Source: Hirudo medicinalis
Taxonomy: Eukaryota > Annelida > Clitellata > Hirudinida > Hirudinidae
DNA: 64,000 bases
Assembly: GCA_011800805.1 (NCBI GenBank)
Contig: MPNW01000064.1
Coordinates: 470,546-534,545 of the forward strand
Direction of reading: 5' to 3'
The position numbers and the translations under genes were made by a program. How positions within the stretch are numbered: the stretch's first letter is position 1; each line of letters opens with the position of its first letter. Under the pieces are notes generated by a model, which saw nothing but the letters and a program-made list of their open reading frames with translations, searched no databases and had not been told where the DNA came from. Positions 24,903 to 36,110 of the stretch are shown here, piece after piece.

Positions 24903-26094
24903 TGGTTTATCAGAATGCGATGCTTTTTTTCATTTATAATTCGTTTATTTCAAAACTCTGAACGAAGAACCCAAAAAAACACAAAAAAATTCACAAATTC
25001 ACGGTATATCCAAGGGAATATAATTCCCGTCTAGAGGATAACCAGTTACAAAATGACATAATTACGGCGACACGTATGAAAGAGTCTTTACATAATTGAT
25101 AAACTGAGAGTGAGAATGCGAAATTTTATTGCTAACGAACATGAGAAAATTACTGGTAACAATGAAAAATGAAGAAAACATGATAAAACTAACGAATATG
25201 TTACTTTTGAAAGGTATAGATCATCGGGGCAGTGATGTGACACAAACCAAGGAAGGTTAGATAAGATAAATGATACAACAGATAAAGGGGTGAGGAGTTT
25301 TTAACTAAATAATTTATTATTAATAAATATTATTAAATAATAAAATACTAATTTAAATATTGACTAATTTAAATAAATTAATTAATGATATGTTAATTTC
25401 ATTTCATGTGTCGGTTGGTAAATCATGCATTTTTATCTTCGTTTGTGCAATGTACAATTTTTATTTGGAGAGGAAAAAGACAGAGCAGAAAAGATACAGC
25501 GCCTGTTATAAGGTTACGATGGTTGTAAGAATCTCACACTTTGTCCAGTTATTGTAAGAACTACCACATATATTTACTCAAGGTTTTAGTTATTTTATGC
25601 TTCCATTCTCACTTAATAATATTTCAATAGGTTTGTAAAGTTAAATTTGAATATGAATGCAACTCCTTGGAAAATCCCTTTGATGCTGTCCAGAAGCGTT
25701 TCAAAGATTAAAGATGGTTGGTGTCTATTCCTTTACTGGGAATAATATGTTATTAAAAGGGTCAAACGCTTTTTGAAAGTTCTAGTTTAGGCGCCTCTGA
25801 CGCTATGCAAATGGCGCATTATAAATTAACTATTATTATTATTAGAAAAATATGAAACGACGAATAACTGAAAAACTGAATCATCGTCCGAAGAGAATCA
25901 TTCTTTGTGAAGCTCCCAAAGGGCAATGCTCTTCAATGGAACACTTCAGAACAAGCTGAATTTTGATCTGAGCAAGTCACAATGTGCAGAGATACTTTCG
26001 GAGAAGCGGATTTTGTTTCTTGTCAATCCTTTCTTGGCAGCAGTTCACGAAAAAAGGCGATTTAACTGAGCCAGGGAGATGGTGAATGTGAAGG
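24903..26094. other. Intergenic, with a LINE/SINE tail at about 25790-25845
   Basis: Between HLX and the next repeat I see no gene. At about 25790-25845, GGCGCCTCTGACGCTATGC followed by AAATGGCGC and ATT triplets is the 3' end of the repeat family seen at 18830 and 31283. Confidence 0.5.
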
Positions 26095-26337
26095 CAAGGC
26101 CGCTGACAGATATTTCGGGCCCCTAGGCATATCGGCCTCGGGGGATTTATTTACCCCCAAAATTTCCAAATTATGAAGACACCGCCTCCTCAATAGCTGG
26201 TGGGCACACTTTACATTCAAGTTAAGTCAATCTGATAATGGAAAAGCAAAAAAAAATTGTCATGATTATAATATTTTAAGGTTTTGGTGGGACTCCCGGC
26301 ACTTTCCCCCTCTGCGCCCCTTCTCGGCGGCCCTGCA
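26095..26337 (+). mobile_element. Small non-autonomous DNA element with GGCCGC termini
   Basis: The left end reads CAAGGCCGCTGACAG and the right end CGGCGGCCCTG, so both termini are variants of CAGGGCCGCC in inverted orientation. The centre carries the core shared with copies near 50060, 50335 and 53100 (AATGGAAAAGCAAAAAAAAA). There is no coding capacity. Termini of the CAGGG type are common among hAT elements, but a clear 8-bp target duplication was not found. Confidence 0.5.
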
Positions 26338-26985
26338 TGGAGGTGAACTGGAGTATTGTTATATCATATAATGAAAAAAAAACTAATTTTGTTGGTCCAG
26401 AAGAGAATACTTCAACAAGAGACTTCAAATATTATTGGCATGATGGATCTGGAAAATCTGAGATGGATCCACAATTGGCCGGGCTGCCATTTCCTTCTCT
26501 CGATTTGTCGGAAATGGTGGTCTTAGAGGGAAAGCAGAATTCCTAAAAATATGTTGGACTGAGCAAGTACACCTAGCCCTTTATGACAAATTCCAATACA
26601 ATTCGATAAAGTTATTTTTCAGCAAGTCATAATTCACACCTCGATAGTCATGAGTTTGATCTTCCAGGGATCTCGGAGTTTTTATGTAGCCTGCTCACTC
26701 GCATAAAAATCAAAATCCAATCGAAAATGCATAGGGTCCAATCCAAATTTGTGGTTGCATACTGGTTGACTAGAGAATTTTGATCTCATTACCAATTTTT
26801 TTTATCTAATTAACAATTTCGCCATGCTAGATTAAATACAAATGTTGGAATTGTGTCTTAACGTTTAGATATTTAAAACTTAATCTCACTTTTAAAATAG
26901 AACAAAATATTGCTTCCGTACACGGAGGCAAAAAAGATGTTTAGTTTGCTTGGTTCGTAAACAAAAGCAGAATTCATTTCTTGCG

Positions 26986-29900
26986 ATGAAGTCAAACGAA
27001 TTAACAAAACAATCGCTGCCAAATGGTCCAACGTCTTTCTGGCTAAACAAGGAAGACTTCATGAAAGTGAGATTTAGTTTGATTTCCACCTTTTAATTTA
27101 ATAGTTTCTTATCACTTTAAATTCAAATTACAGGATGATTTTAACGTGGAACATTTTGTCGTCGAATGTCGACGTCACGTCACTTTAGACGTTCTCAGAA
27201 ATGATCTTCATTTATATTTGAAAGTTCTGCAAAGTGCAATGATTGAATTAATCAACAAAGACTACGCAGATTTTCTCAATTTGTCTACCAATTTGGTATG
27301 ATAAAGCAATTAATTAACATTACAATTGTTTTTAACCTTGCCTTTAACAAAATTTCAGATTGGCATGGACAAAGCAATTAATCATCTTATACAGCCATTA
27401 AATGGCATCAAGAGTGAAATTATGGTATTAAATTATATCTTAATCGTTGTAATTATTTGGTATTCTGAAATTTTTTTTTCGATAGTTTTTTCCTGTCATT
27501 GTGTTTCAAAACATAAGATGAAGCATAGCATCCGTTAAATTAATTATTTATTATAATTAATTGCTATCTATAATCAAACTGAATAATTTATATAAACAGT
27601 CTGTCAGGAAAGTGATGTTGGACACAATAAATGCGATTGAAGAAAAAATAAAAATAAGAACTACAGTTAGGGAAAAGAAGGTAAACTAATTTACAATTGG
27701 ATTACATTAATTAATTTCACATTTTTAAGCATAATTGCTTGTTAAAGGAAAGATTGTTATGCATGATGAAGATCATCCAATCTTTGGAAGGAATGGAAAA
27801 TTTGCTTGGAATAACAAATGTAGAAGAAAATCATGAAAAAAACACAAAACAGTGGGTTTGCAATCACTTGAAAATTCTTGAGAAATTAAAACAATAAAAA
27901 CAAGTGAATTTGTATGGCACCATAAGCTTAAGCATCAGGGATGCTTAAACCATTTATGTAGCACTGTCTCCCAGACATGCTTTGTGGTGATGCAAGTTGG
28001 GTTACGAACATGACACATAACAACTTGCTTTTTACTGTTGCTCCTAAGAACACAAACTATCTGAGCCAACTTGAGCCCAAACAATCTGACCTATATGAAA
28101 AATGTGAGGGAATTGTTTTTGCACTATTTCATTGAAATGTTTGTTATTCTTAATAATGGTGGGGTACTTATTTTATATTTACTTATTTATTTTTTTTTTG
28201 AAACTTGAAATTATTAACGAAGGAAAATATGAAAAATATTATCAAATCAAATAAGACAATCTTTATGGTGGCATAAGTCCAAATCACAGGACCTCAAGGC
28301 CACCTTATAAATGCGTCTTGAGAGACTTTCTAAATCTTTCAATGGTTGCTGCGGATATGACCTGAGGTGGAAGTCGGTTCCAGATCCTTGGGCCAGCAAC
28401 CGTAAACGACATGTCCCCAGCACATTTGAGTCGCCCGGCCGGAATGAAGAGGAGCGACGAAGAAGATGATTATTTTATGTATTAAAAATATTTACACAAA
28501 GCTTGTGTGATAATTCACTTTGCCCCATTAGAATTGTTGCTATTCTCCTTCAATTATGATTTTGAAATGTTATCTTAATGCAGTTGGGAGACAGGCAATG
28601 ATCAGCTGATCGAGAGGGTTGCTTCTGAGTTCAATCGACTGCAGTTCTACATCAATAAGAGTAAAGGCCTTCCTCTTGTTGCTCAGATTGAACCAGTGCG
28701 AAAACTTTATTTGTTTCTATTAATTTAGTTGTTTAAACCATCTTTATATATAATTATATATATTTATAATCTTTATATATAATTTATAAATAAAGATTTA
28801 AACTCTCATGTTGAGAAGAAATGTTTCAATCTGTTATGGCAATGTTTCTCCATCTTAATTGCTGAATATTAGAACTCATCTGCAGAGAGTTAAGGTCATA
28901 GCAGAGACCCTGGCATTCAGCCTTGAAGCCTCTCTGAAGGAATGTTTCACAGGGTTGGACAGAGGTGACCTCTTGAGTTGTTTGAGGACCTATGCTTCGA
29001 TCGATAAAATGGAAGAGGCTCAGTCAGTTTTCAGGAAATTTGTTGTCCATGATTACATGCATGAGGTAATTTATAATGTAATTTCTTTCTACTTGTTTCT
29101 CTGATTTTGTGACTTGTGATTTTGACCACTGAAAATTTAGATTTAATCAAATGGTAAGATTTATTTGAATCAATGTCAATGCAGGGAAACATTGTCAGGA
29201 GGTTAAGAATTCTGTCATTCTATATTATTATATTATTTCTTGTTGCTTCAGTTCACAATTAATTGATTGACTACTGACATTTCAACAGTTTGTAAATGAA
29301 CAAAACATGAAAGAAAAGGGCCTTGAGAGCATTTTTGAGAAAATCCTGGAATTCATTCCCCTGCACTGCTCAAGAATTAAAGCTGCCACCTCAGGGTTAC
29401 AAATCTATTTTTTTTCAACAAAATATTTTTTGTTGAAGGTGTTTTGAGTCACTTTTATGTGCTTCTGTAGTTCAGTGAATGCTGTCCTTGGCTATGATTT
29501 CATAGTTAATGCTGTGTGGCCAGAAATTGTGTCAAGTTTGGAGTTCAGAATACCTTCTTTGTTTGCTCCTGGAGACCCAGAGCTTTTCCATGAGGTATGT
29601 TCTCCAACAATATTCATGTTATTTACTGTTTCTGATTGTTTTTGGTTTTGAGTAATTGAAACTTCATTTAATTTAATTCAGAGGTACTTAGCAAGCATGG
29701 CATTCTTGAGCAAATTTGAAAGTCTGCTTTCAAGCCAGGCCAGCATTAAAAGACTTCGACAGCATCACAGCTACATATCATTCATGTCGAAGTGGAGTGT
29801 GTCTGTCTATTTTCAGATCAGATTCCAGGATATTGCAGGTCAACTTGAAATGGTGCTTATTGAGCCATTTGCTCCAGATGCAAACAACAATTATGGTGAT

Positions 29901-31881
29901 TAACTTTATTTGATTGAATTTAAGTTTTTTTATTGTTTTTTAATTACTAAATATTTATTTATTGATATAAATTATTTTAAGCACTCAAGAATGGTTTATT
30001 GGGACTACAAATTCTCATATTTTTAAGGCTTTACTTTGGCATCTAATTGTACTCTGTGCAAGTGCTTGAAGAAATGTTGGTCACCTGGTGTATATCTTGA
30101 TATTCTTCTTCATCGATTTTGGAGGCTATCCTTGCAGCTTATGTCCAGATATGGGATGTGGATCAAAGATTTCTCACAAGAGGTTACTCATTACCTAAAG
30201 AAAGCTATTTTTTAGTTGAGATAAGAAATACAAGAGGTTACTCATTACCTAAAGAAAGCTTTTTTTTAGTTGAGATAAGAAATACAGTGTATTTCTGGCA
30301 GTGAAAGTGAAATGCATTTTTTCCTAAATTGCCTAATGTTTTTACATAATGCTTTTGTTTCATAATAATTTGTAATTATAACCACCAGATAATTTTAATC
30401 TGAGATAATCTTGAAACATTGGTGCTAATGAAGTTCTGCTATTTAATTATTTAGTTGTCCCAAACTTCTCCAAACTTACCAAGGGTAGAATCAGCTTCTT
30501 CATTCCAACTTTCTCACAAACTGCATGATGGTGCAGAGTCCTTAATCTCCCCAGCAAGCAGCTCTCCCTCTCTTCAGTCATTAAACATGCAATCTCAAGA
30601 TATCCGTTTAAGGACTCCAAAAGATTGTATTGCCTTATTGAGTGATATAAGAAAGCTGATAAAAGTGGTAGGCTGGTAATGTTCACTTACACATTCAATG
30701 TAGCATTATCTGTAACTTATTTAATGTTTACAGTTACAAGATATATATCTTAGTAAAATTTGTCCACTTTTGTCCAAGCATGAAGGCATCAACATGGAAT
30801 TGATGAATGGTTGGTATGGGTTATATTTATTTTTTATGGCATTGAAGATTAATCTCCAGTCTTAAAACTATTTTGTCTCAAGGTGCTTGGAAAGATGCTG
30901 TGGAATTTCTGATTGAACATATTCCTGAGCTCATGCAGTACATTTCCAATGACATTGCAGTCTCTTGCTGCAGTCATCTTAAAAATGTCAATAACATTCC
31001 ACGCTTATACAAAAGAACAAATAGAGAGGTATCTTTTGGACTTGTCAAATTGTTACTCATGTATTTGTTAATTCTGATGAGACGATTTTTCAGGCTCCCA
31101 GCAAAGCCTCTCTATATATGTCATCACTTCTGAAGCCATTGAAAGAATTTTTAGAGAAGCACAACAGCCTAATTACTGAAGAGGATAAGAAATCATTAAT
31201 TTTGAGATCTTTGCACATTATTACTGAACAGTAAGAAATTCTCAAATGTTTTTTGTTGTGAAACTGCAAGAGCACAGCTTAGAGGGTTGCATTCCTGCAT
31301 ATGTTTAAAACCCAGCTTGCACTTCCACAAGCACCCTTGGGAAGGATGCTTTGTAAATGGTTAATAAAAAGTGCCTCATATGCTATGCATATGGTGCTAT
31401 GCAAATAGATTACATTTACATTATACGAATTATTTGCTTGACAGTTTCCTCTCAGTTACTACTGAGGTTCTGGTGTCAGTGAGGAGAATGGAAGAGAGTC
31501 TGAAGCGCCTTAAGGCAGCCAGAGGAACAACTTCAAATTCTGGCAATCAAGGGATGAGTGATGATGACAAGATCAGGTCTCAACTTTCTTTGGATGTCTC
31601 GGAATATATTTCTCAGGTTGACATTTTGTGCATTCTACTTAGATCTCAATTGTTCATTTGCAATTAATCACAAGATTCACATATTTGTGATGCTAATATT
31701 TACTTGTTCGCTATGCAAGCAATGCATCATAATGTTCTTGGTACAATTATTAATTTTATAAAAGCTGAACAATATTGATTTACAGATTTTACATCTAGGC
31801 TTAAATGAATCAGAAATTCTTCCTCTAGAAAAGCTCAAAGAAATTGTTATGGAACCATTATCATCATCACAACCTAAATAG
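26986..31881 (+). CDS. COG2: Conserved oligomeric Golgi complex subunit 2
   Basis: Seventeen exons join in consistent phase to 741 aa, close to human COG2 (738 aa): 26986-27066, 27134-27295, 27359-27424, 27600-27680, 27748-27851, 28584-28695, 28886-29065, 29289-29395, 29471-29594, 29682-29895, 30028-30182, 30455-30667, 30734-30809, 30883-31028, 31094-31230, 31445-31616, 31786-31881. Typical family stretches include ELINKDYADFLNLSTNL with IGMDKAI, YDFIVNAVWPEIV, SQASIKRLRQHHSY, VYFQIRFQDIAGQLE, PRLYKRTNREAPS and RRMEESLKRLKAARG. COG2 is a peripheral Golgi protein of lobe A of the COG tethering complex, working in retrograde vesicle traffic. Intron 5 contains a LINE tail, intron 15 a SINE-like repeat, and the donor of exon 11 is tandemly duplicated (30177-30284). 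The 3' UTR may run to AATAAA at 32444-32449. Confidence 0.95.
28230..28445 (-). mobile_element. 3' end of a non-LTR retrotransposon
   Basis: Read on the minus strand, a frame gives FTVAGPRIWNRLPPQVISAA followed by ERFRKSLKTHL and a stop. This is the C-terminal signature (WNxLPxxV...FxxxLKTxL) of many Jockey/CR1/L2-type LINEs. A 5'-truncated insertion within intron 5 of COG2, opposite to it. Confidence 0.75.
30177..30284 (+). repeat. 54-bp tandem duplication across a COG2 splice donor
   Basis: Two head-to-tail copies (30177-30230 and 30231-30284) differ at one base. Each contains the sequence CAAGAGGTTACT, that is, the last codons of exon 11 and its GT donor, so the splice site exists twice, 54 bp apart. 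Confidence 0.9.
31283..31412 (+). repeat. LINE/SINE 3'-tail repeat, copy 2
   Basis: GGGTTGCATTCCTGCATATG at its start, TTGGGAAGGATGCTTTGTAA in the middle and GCTATGCATATGGTGCTATG at its end match copy 1 at 18830-18975. It lies in intron 15 of COG2, same strand. Confidence 0.7.
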
Positions 31882-32982
31882 AACTCTTACAGTTATTCTA
31901 AATAGTCATTCACCATGTATATAAGATAATTGAAACTATTGGCTCTTTCTTAAATTATAATTTAAGTGTAATTACTTTTGTCATTTACATTTATTCTCCA
32001 CATGCTTTTTTTAGAATTAATATATTGCTGCCTTCTTCTGGAAGTAGCTGGGTATATTATTGGGACAATTCATTTGTCTCAGGTGGGCAAAACTTTGTTG
32101 TACCAAAGTTCTCCTGAAATTGGCTTTTGCACACATTAACAACCTAAAATTAAATGCAATGAAAGGTTTCAGACACCGATCTTGAAAATTGAAGGGGTAT
32201 TTGACTCCCCAAATGAATTGCAGAATTGTATTATGTGTTCAGTGCCTTCACAAAGAAATTACATGAAGCATATTTGGGGAACATGGAAACATGATGGCAT
32301 TAACTAATAAAAAAAAACGTTATGACACTGAACCACACGCATGGAGGCTTTCTGTATGAATAGAATAGGAAATTTGAATTGTGACAGGTAATGTCTCAAC
32401 CAATTGAATTTGTTTCTGTACTTACATGTAAATCACTACTTTCAATAAAATATTAACCAACTGCTTAAAACCCTTATTTGGATCACAAACAGTGAATAAG
32501 TAAAAGTTGGAACACACAACCCAATAGGGCAGCCCTAAGGGATCAGACTGTGTAACATAGGAAATGAAACAGGCCACCAAAAGAACTTATATGATGTAGA
32601 AAAGCACTGACTTCTCCATTCAAAACTTGTGATTTTTATCCATTTGCTCTTCAGACTCATGTATATTGGACCTTAATTTGATAGCAATAGCATTCAAACT
32701 ACTTGTTCCCATTGAAATAAAATTGTTCACTCTAAAAGAGGTAAATAACTCCTTGTGATCACCAGTTCAACTCATCCAACCTGAGTGGAAACTTTATCTT
32801 CAAGTGCCAGAAATTAGTTAGCTAACCCCAATAAGATACCTTTCTCCAATATGCAAAATACACATTGCAGTAAAGCACACAACTCCCTTGATGTCAGTTA
32901 AAAAAATTACATATCAACTTTTGACATAAGGAAAATATTCTATAATTTATTTCACTCTGCAGTCAATTTGATTGGCTAAAGT
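31882..32982. other. Convergent intergenic space between COG2 and EMG1
   Basis: This holds the probable COG2 3' UTR with AATAAA at 32444-32449, and, on the minus strand, a poly(A) signal for EMG1 (plus-strand TTTATT at 32946-32951), 32 bases past the EMG1 stop. No further gene is seen. Confidence 0.55.
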
Positions 32983-34024
32983 TCAAATAATTCCCCACTT
33001 CTTCTCAAAGGCATTACAAAGTTTCGTGCAAGCCAAAGCTGCAGAAAGAGGATAGTTACTTAATGAAATGGTCTTTTCTGTGTAATCAACATTCACCTGA
33101 ATGCAAAAATATGATATTCATTTAGAAAAGTTCCTCGGGAATAATTATTTCACTCACATTTCCTTTTGCAAATGCTCCCACAACAAAAACAATTGGTGAG
33201 TCATCCAGTGACAGAGAAGAAGGGTCAGCAATAACTTCAGGAGCTGTGAATGAGGTCGATACCTTTAAGCAGCCACTTGGCAAATAGTTTGTCACTGGAT
33301 TTTTTATGAGCTGATAAGAATGCAATTGAGGTAAGTTAGTTAGGTCAAAAATGAAAATTTATGGTAGATTAAAATTTGAAAGCCTACTCTCAAAAGCTTG
33401 ACTTTGCCTTGGTCAGCATAAATAGTGTGATCTTGCAAAAGTTGAACTGATAATGCAAATAATATAGAAGGTTATCTGGTATATGTGCTTACACAAATTA
33501 ACATAATCAATAAAATGATGCAAACCCATCAATCCACAAAACCGTTCAAATGTTCTTGGAATCCTTGTCTCAGGATTGATTTCAATCAGAACATTTTTTT
33601 CCGTTCTTATAAATACTTGAAGAAAACCTGCTCTGTTTAAGGGGCTGTCCAGCAACATTAAAAGGCACTGCACATAAACAAATAAAGCATTACTAATCTG
33701 AATAGCTTTGACTATATGAATACACGTTCATAGCATTTGCTAACTTGGTGAGTAATATCAGGTCGGCAATCCTTTACGTCCCTATTGTTTTTCTTTGCAA
33801 AGTTTTTGTGTTTGTCACAGTTTAGCAACTGGTACTTTTTGTCTATCTGCAAAAGCAAATGTTCAATTACAATTAGCCGATATTAAGTATCTTGGCAATC
33901 AAGTCACGTTTACCAGCACAGTCTCGAGAGAAGCGCCTTCAAGAATTACGATAAGTCTTTTCTCAAGTTTTTTTGCAGGTCTTTTACGAGGAGGCTCGTT
34001 AATTCCTCCATCCGAGTCCGACAT
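32983..34024 (-). CDS. EMG1: rRNA pseudouridine N1-methyltransferase EMG1/NEP1
   Basis: Six exons on the minus strand: 34024-33914, 33846-33745, 33667-33526, 33446-33388, 33310-33158, 33096-32983. Phases agree and the product is 226 aa (human EMG1 is 244). Recognisable stretches are [94 protein letters not shown] and the C-terminal [17 protein letters not shown]. The protein is a SPOUT-class dimeric methyltransferase that modifies a pseudouridine of 18S rRNA and aids small-subunit assembly in the nucleolus. The start codon is chosen by the length and the short acidic/basic leader [15 protein letters not shown]. It is convergent with COG2. Confidence 0.95.
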
Positions 34025-34419
34025 GCTTGCTTTTGACACACGAGTGATAAAGAAAAACGCGAGCGCGGTGAAAACACAGATACAAATACTTTGTATCCCT
34101 GATATGTTTACTGCAAAGCACGATTAAAAATTTAAAACATTCACGCATTGGAATATTGAGTTGATACATTGTGTACATCTTATACAATTCTGTTTTTATA
34201 CAAATAAAAACTTTTATACAAAATAAAACTTTGCAAATTACCTATTTTAACGAGTTTGCGGTTTGATGAATCTGCATCATTTTATCGATCATGTTAATTT
34301 TATGAACATTTATGCCAAATTACTAAGATCATAGTATTTACGCTAATAAAGATGAAATCAAGCTTTTGAAATAGAACTCCTTTTACTGATTTCTTCCTTT
34401 TACCATTAATTTAGAAACT
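34025..34419. other. EMG1 5' flank, nothing recognised
   Basis: AT-rich sequence between the EMG1 start and the Merlin remnant. It presumably contains the EMG1 promoter; no motif stands out. Confidence 0.4.
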
Positions 34420-35245
34420 GTGTAGTTTTCTAAACTCTCGAAAGATCGGATAAATACAAATACGTTATGCGCGAACAGTGCTTGTATCGTTAATTGGGGT
34501 AGCTGTTTTGATCCCTTAAAAGGATTGATTGATACATATTGGATAATATTCCCGGATGAGTTCCAAAGCACGCTGGAAGCATGAATGCCTGTGTCCAGCC
34601 ATCCCATGCCAACGAAACTCATCCAGATAAGAAGAAATTAGTTCGTCAGAAGTCCCTCTCATTCGTTTGAACTTGTCCTTCGTACATCTCCACAAGTTCT
34701 AAACACCATTTGTGTGAACGCCATTTGGAGCGACAAAGGCAACAGAATGGTTTACAGTGGCATGTGCCAAACCTGTGACAGCTTTCAGGTTTAGGTTTAG
34801 GCTGCCCACCGATCGCTCCAAATGGCGTTCCTGTAGGCAAATAATAAATGTTTAATTTACCAATAAAAAATTGTCGCATATTGAGTCTATTGCCTGGCAA
34901 TATGCGCAGCTGTATGATTATATACGTGATGTTAGCAGTATAGCAGCATCTCTCTGGGGTACTTCAACCAGAAGGCCTCTTTTGTCTCTTGATCTTTGCC
35001 ACCAAAGATCCATCTCTGCCTTCCTGGTCTTGCTCGCCGAGTCCTCTTTGGTTCTGAAATATTTGTTCAGTGGTATGTTGCATTTTTCATAAAAGCTTCC
35101 ATGCCGTACTGATTTACCTGTACGGTAAACTGTACGGTAGCTGTTGTTTGAGCATCTCCAGACACAACCATCGTTTGTGCTGTTTCTTGTGCACAACGTC
35201 ATTGGTGACTGACATTGGCAGACTTTATGGTTGCTCAATACCGTG
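34420..35245 (-). mobile_element. Decayed Merlin (IS1016/ISXO2-like) DNA transposon
   Basis: Frames on the minus strand, broken by frameshifts and stops, give the Merlin transposase in order: CQCQSPMTLCTRN and DGCVWRCSNNSYRTVYRTGK (N-terminal zinc ribbon), SVRHGSFYEKCNIPL, then WWQRSRDKRGLLVEVPQRDA, SDRWAA (the SDGWxAY block with a DDE aspartate), ATVNHSVAFVAPNGVHTN (the NH...F..P..GxHTN block), and NLWRCTKDKFKRMRGTSDEL with LDEFRWHG. These match the ISXO2-type DDE domain. The glutamate codon before NLWRC is a stop (GVxNLW), so the copy is inactive. Terminal repeats were not found. Confidence 0.8.
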
Positions 35246-35291
35246 GTCCATAGCTCATCTCACTGCGTCCATCGTTTCGTATATGTCATGA

Positions 35292-36110
35292 TTTAGCTGT
35301 GTAGAAAATATCCCGGAATAAGCCTAAGCATCAGGGGCATCCCCACAATTTATATTCATACTAACGTTTTTTTTTGATTAACTTTTCAAACATGCGAAAT
35401 TCATTAGAAGTTTAGGATGACTGATCAGCTTCGGTAATTTCAGCCATTTTCAGAGCCTCAATCCGGAACTAATAACATACCAAATTTAAGCGATGTAACA
35501 AATTATTATTGCGTATATTCACTCAACAATGCCAACAACAACAATAAACAACATTAGTGGATTATTAATGTTCAAGAATTTGGTAAAATGGAAATAGGGC
35601 ACAATTATGTTATTGCTTTGAAAATCCATCCTTCTAGGCTCTGACCCTTTAATCATCGGCTTCCGCAAAAACGTTTCTCCTCGGAGTTAGCTTTCTTTAT
35701 CATTATGAGATGTTCCTTCCGTTGCGTTAAATTCTTATAAGAGCTTTTTATTGGGCTATTGCCGCTTTGATGGTTTCCACCATTTCCAGAAAGACCTTGT
35801 GCAGTGTTGATTCAAGGACAAAGACGTAGATATATGAGCAATTTGAAAACACTTCTCATAGCAGCGAGCAGACCCCATCTTCGCACATCGATCTTGCCTC
35901 AGGTCAAACGGATATTTATATTTGTTTTTATATTTTTATATTTATATTTATATTTATTTGATTAATGTCGCATAACTAAATTATTTGGACTAGTGGATAG
36001 TCGGACTGGGACAATCTTTTTTTCTTCTTGCCAGTATAATTTTACACTTAAGTTTTGGGATTAAGTCATGTCATGCTTTAAAGTGTTAACTTTAAATCAG
36101 GGAGAGATAC
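35292..36110. other. No gene recognised
   Basis: Sequence between the Merlin remnant and the LINE. It contains an AT-rich (TATATTTT)n-like run near 35920-35960. The LINE's missing 5' part may extend into the end of this stretch in unrecognisable form. Confidence 0.4.

Noticed and set aside
34383..35291. Several separate small genes in this interval
   Set aside because: All frames assemble into one frameshifted Merlin transposase.
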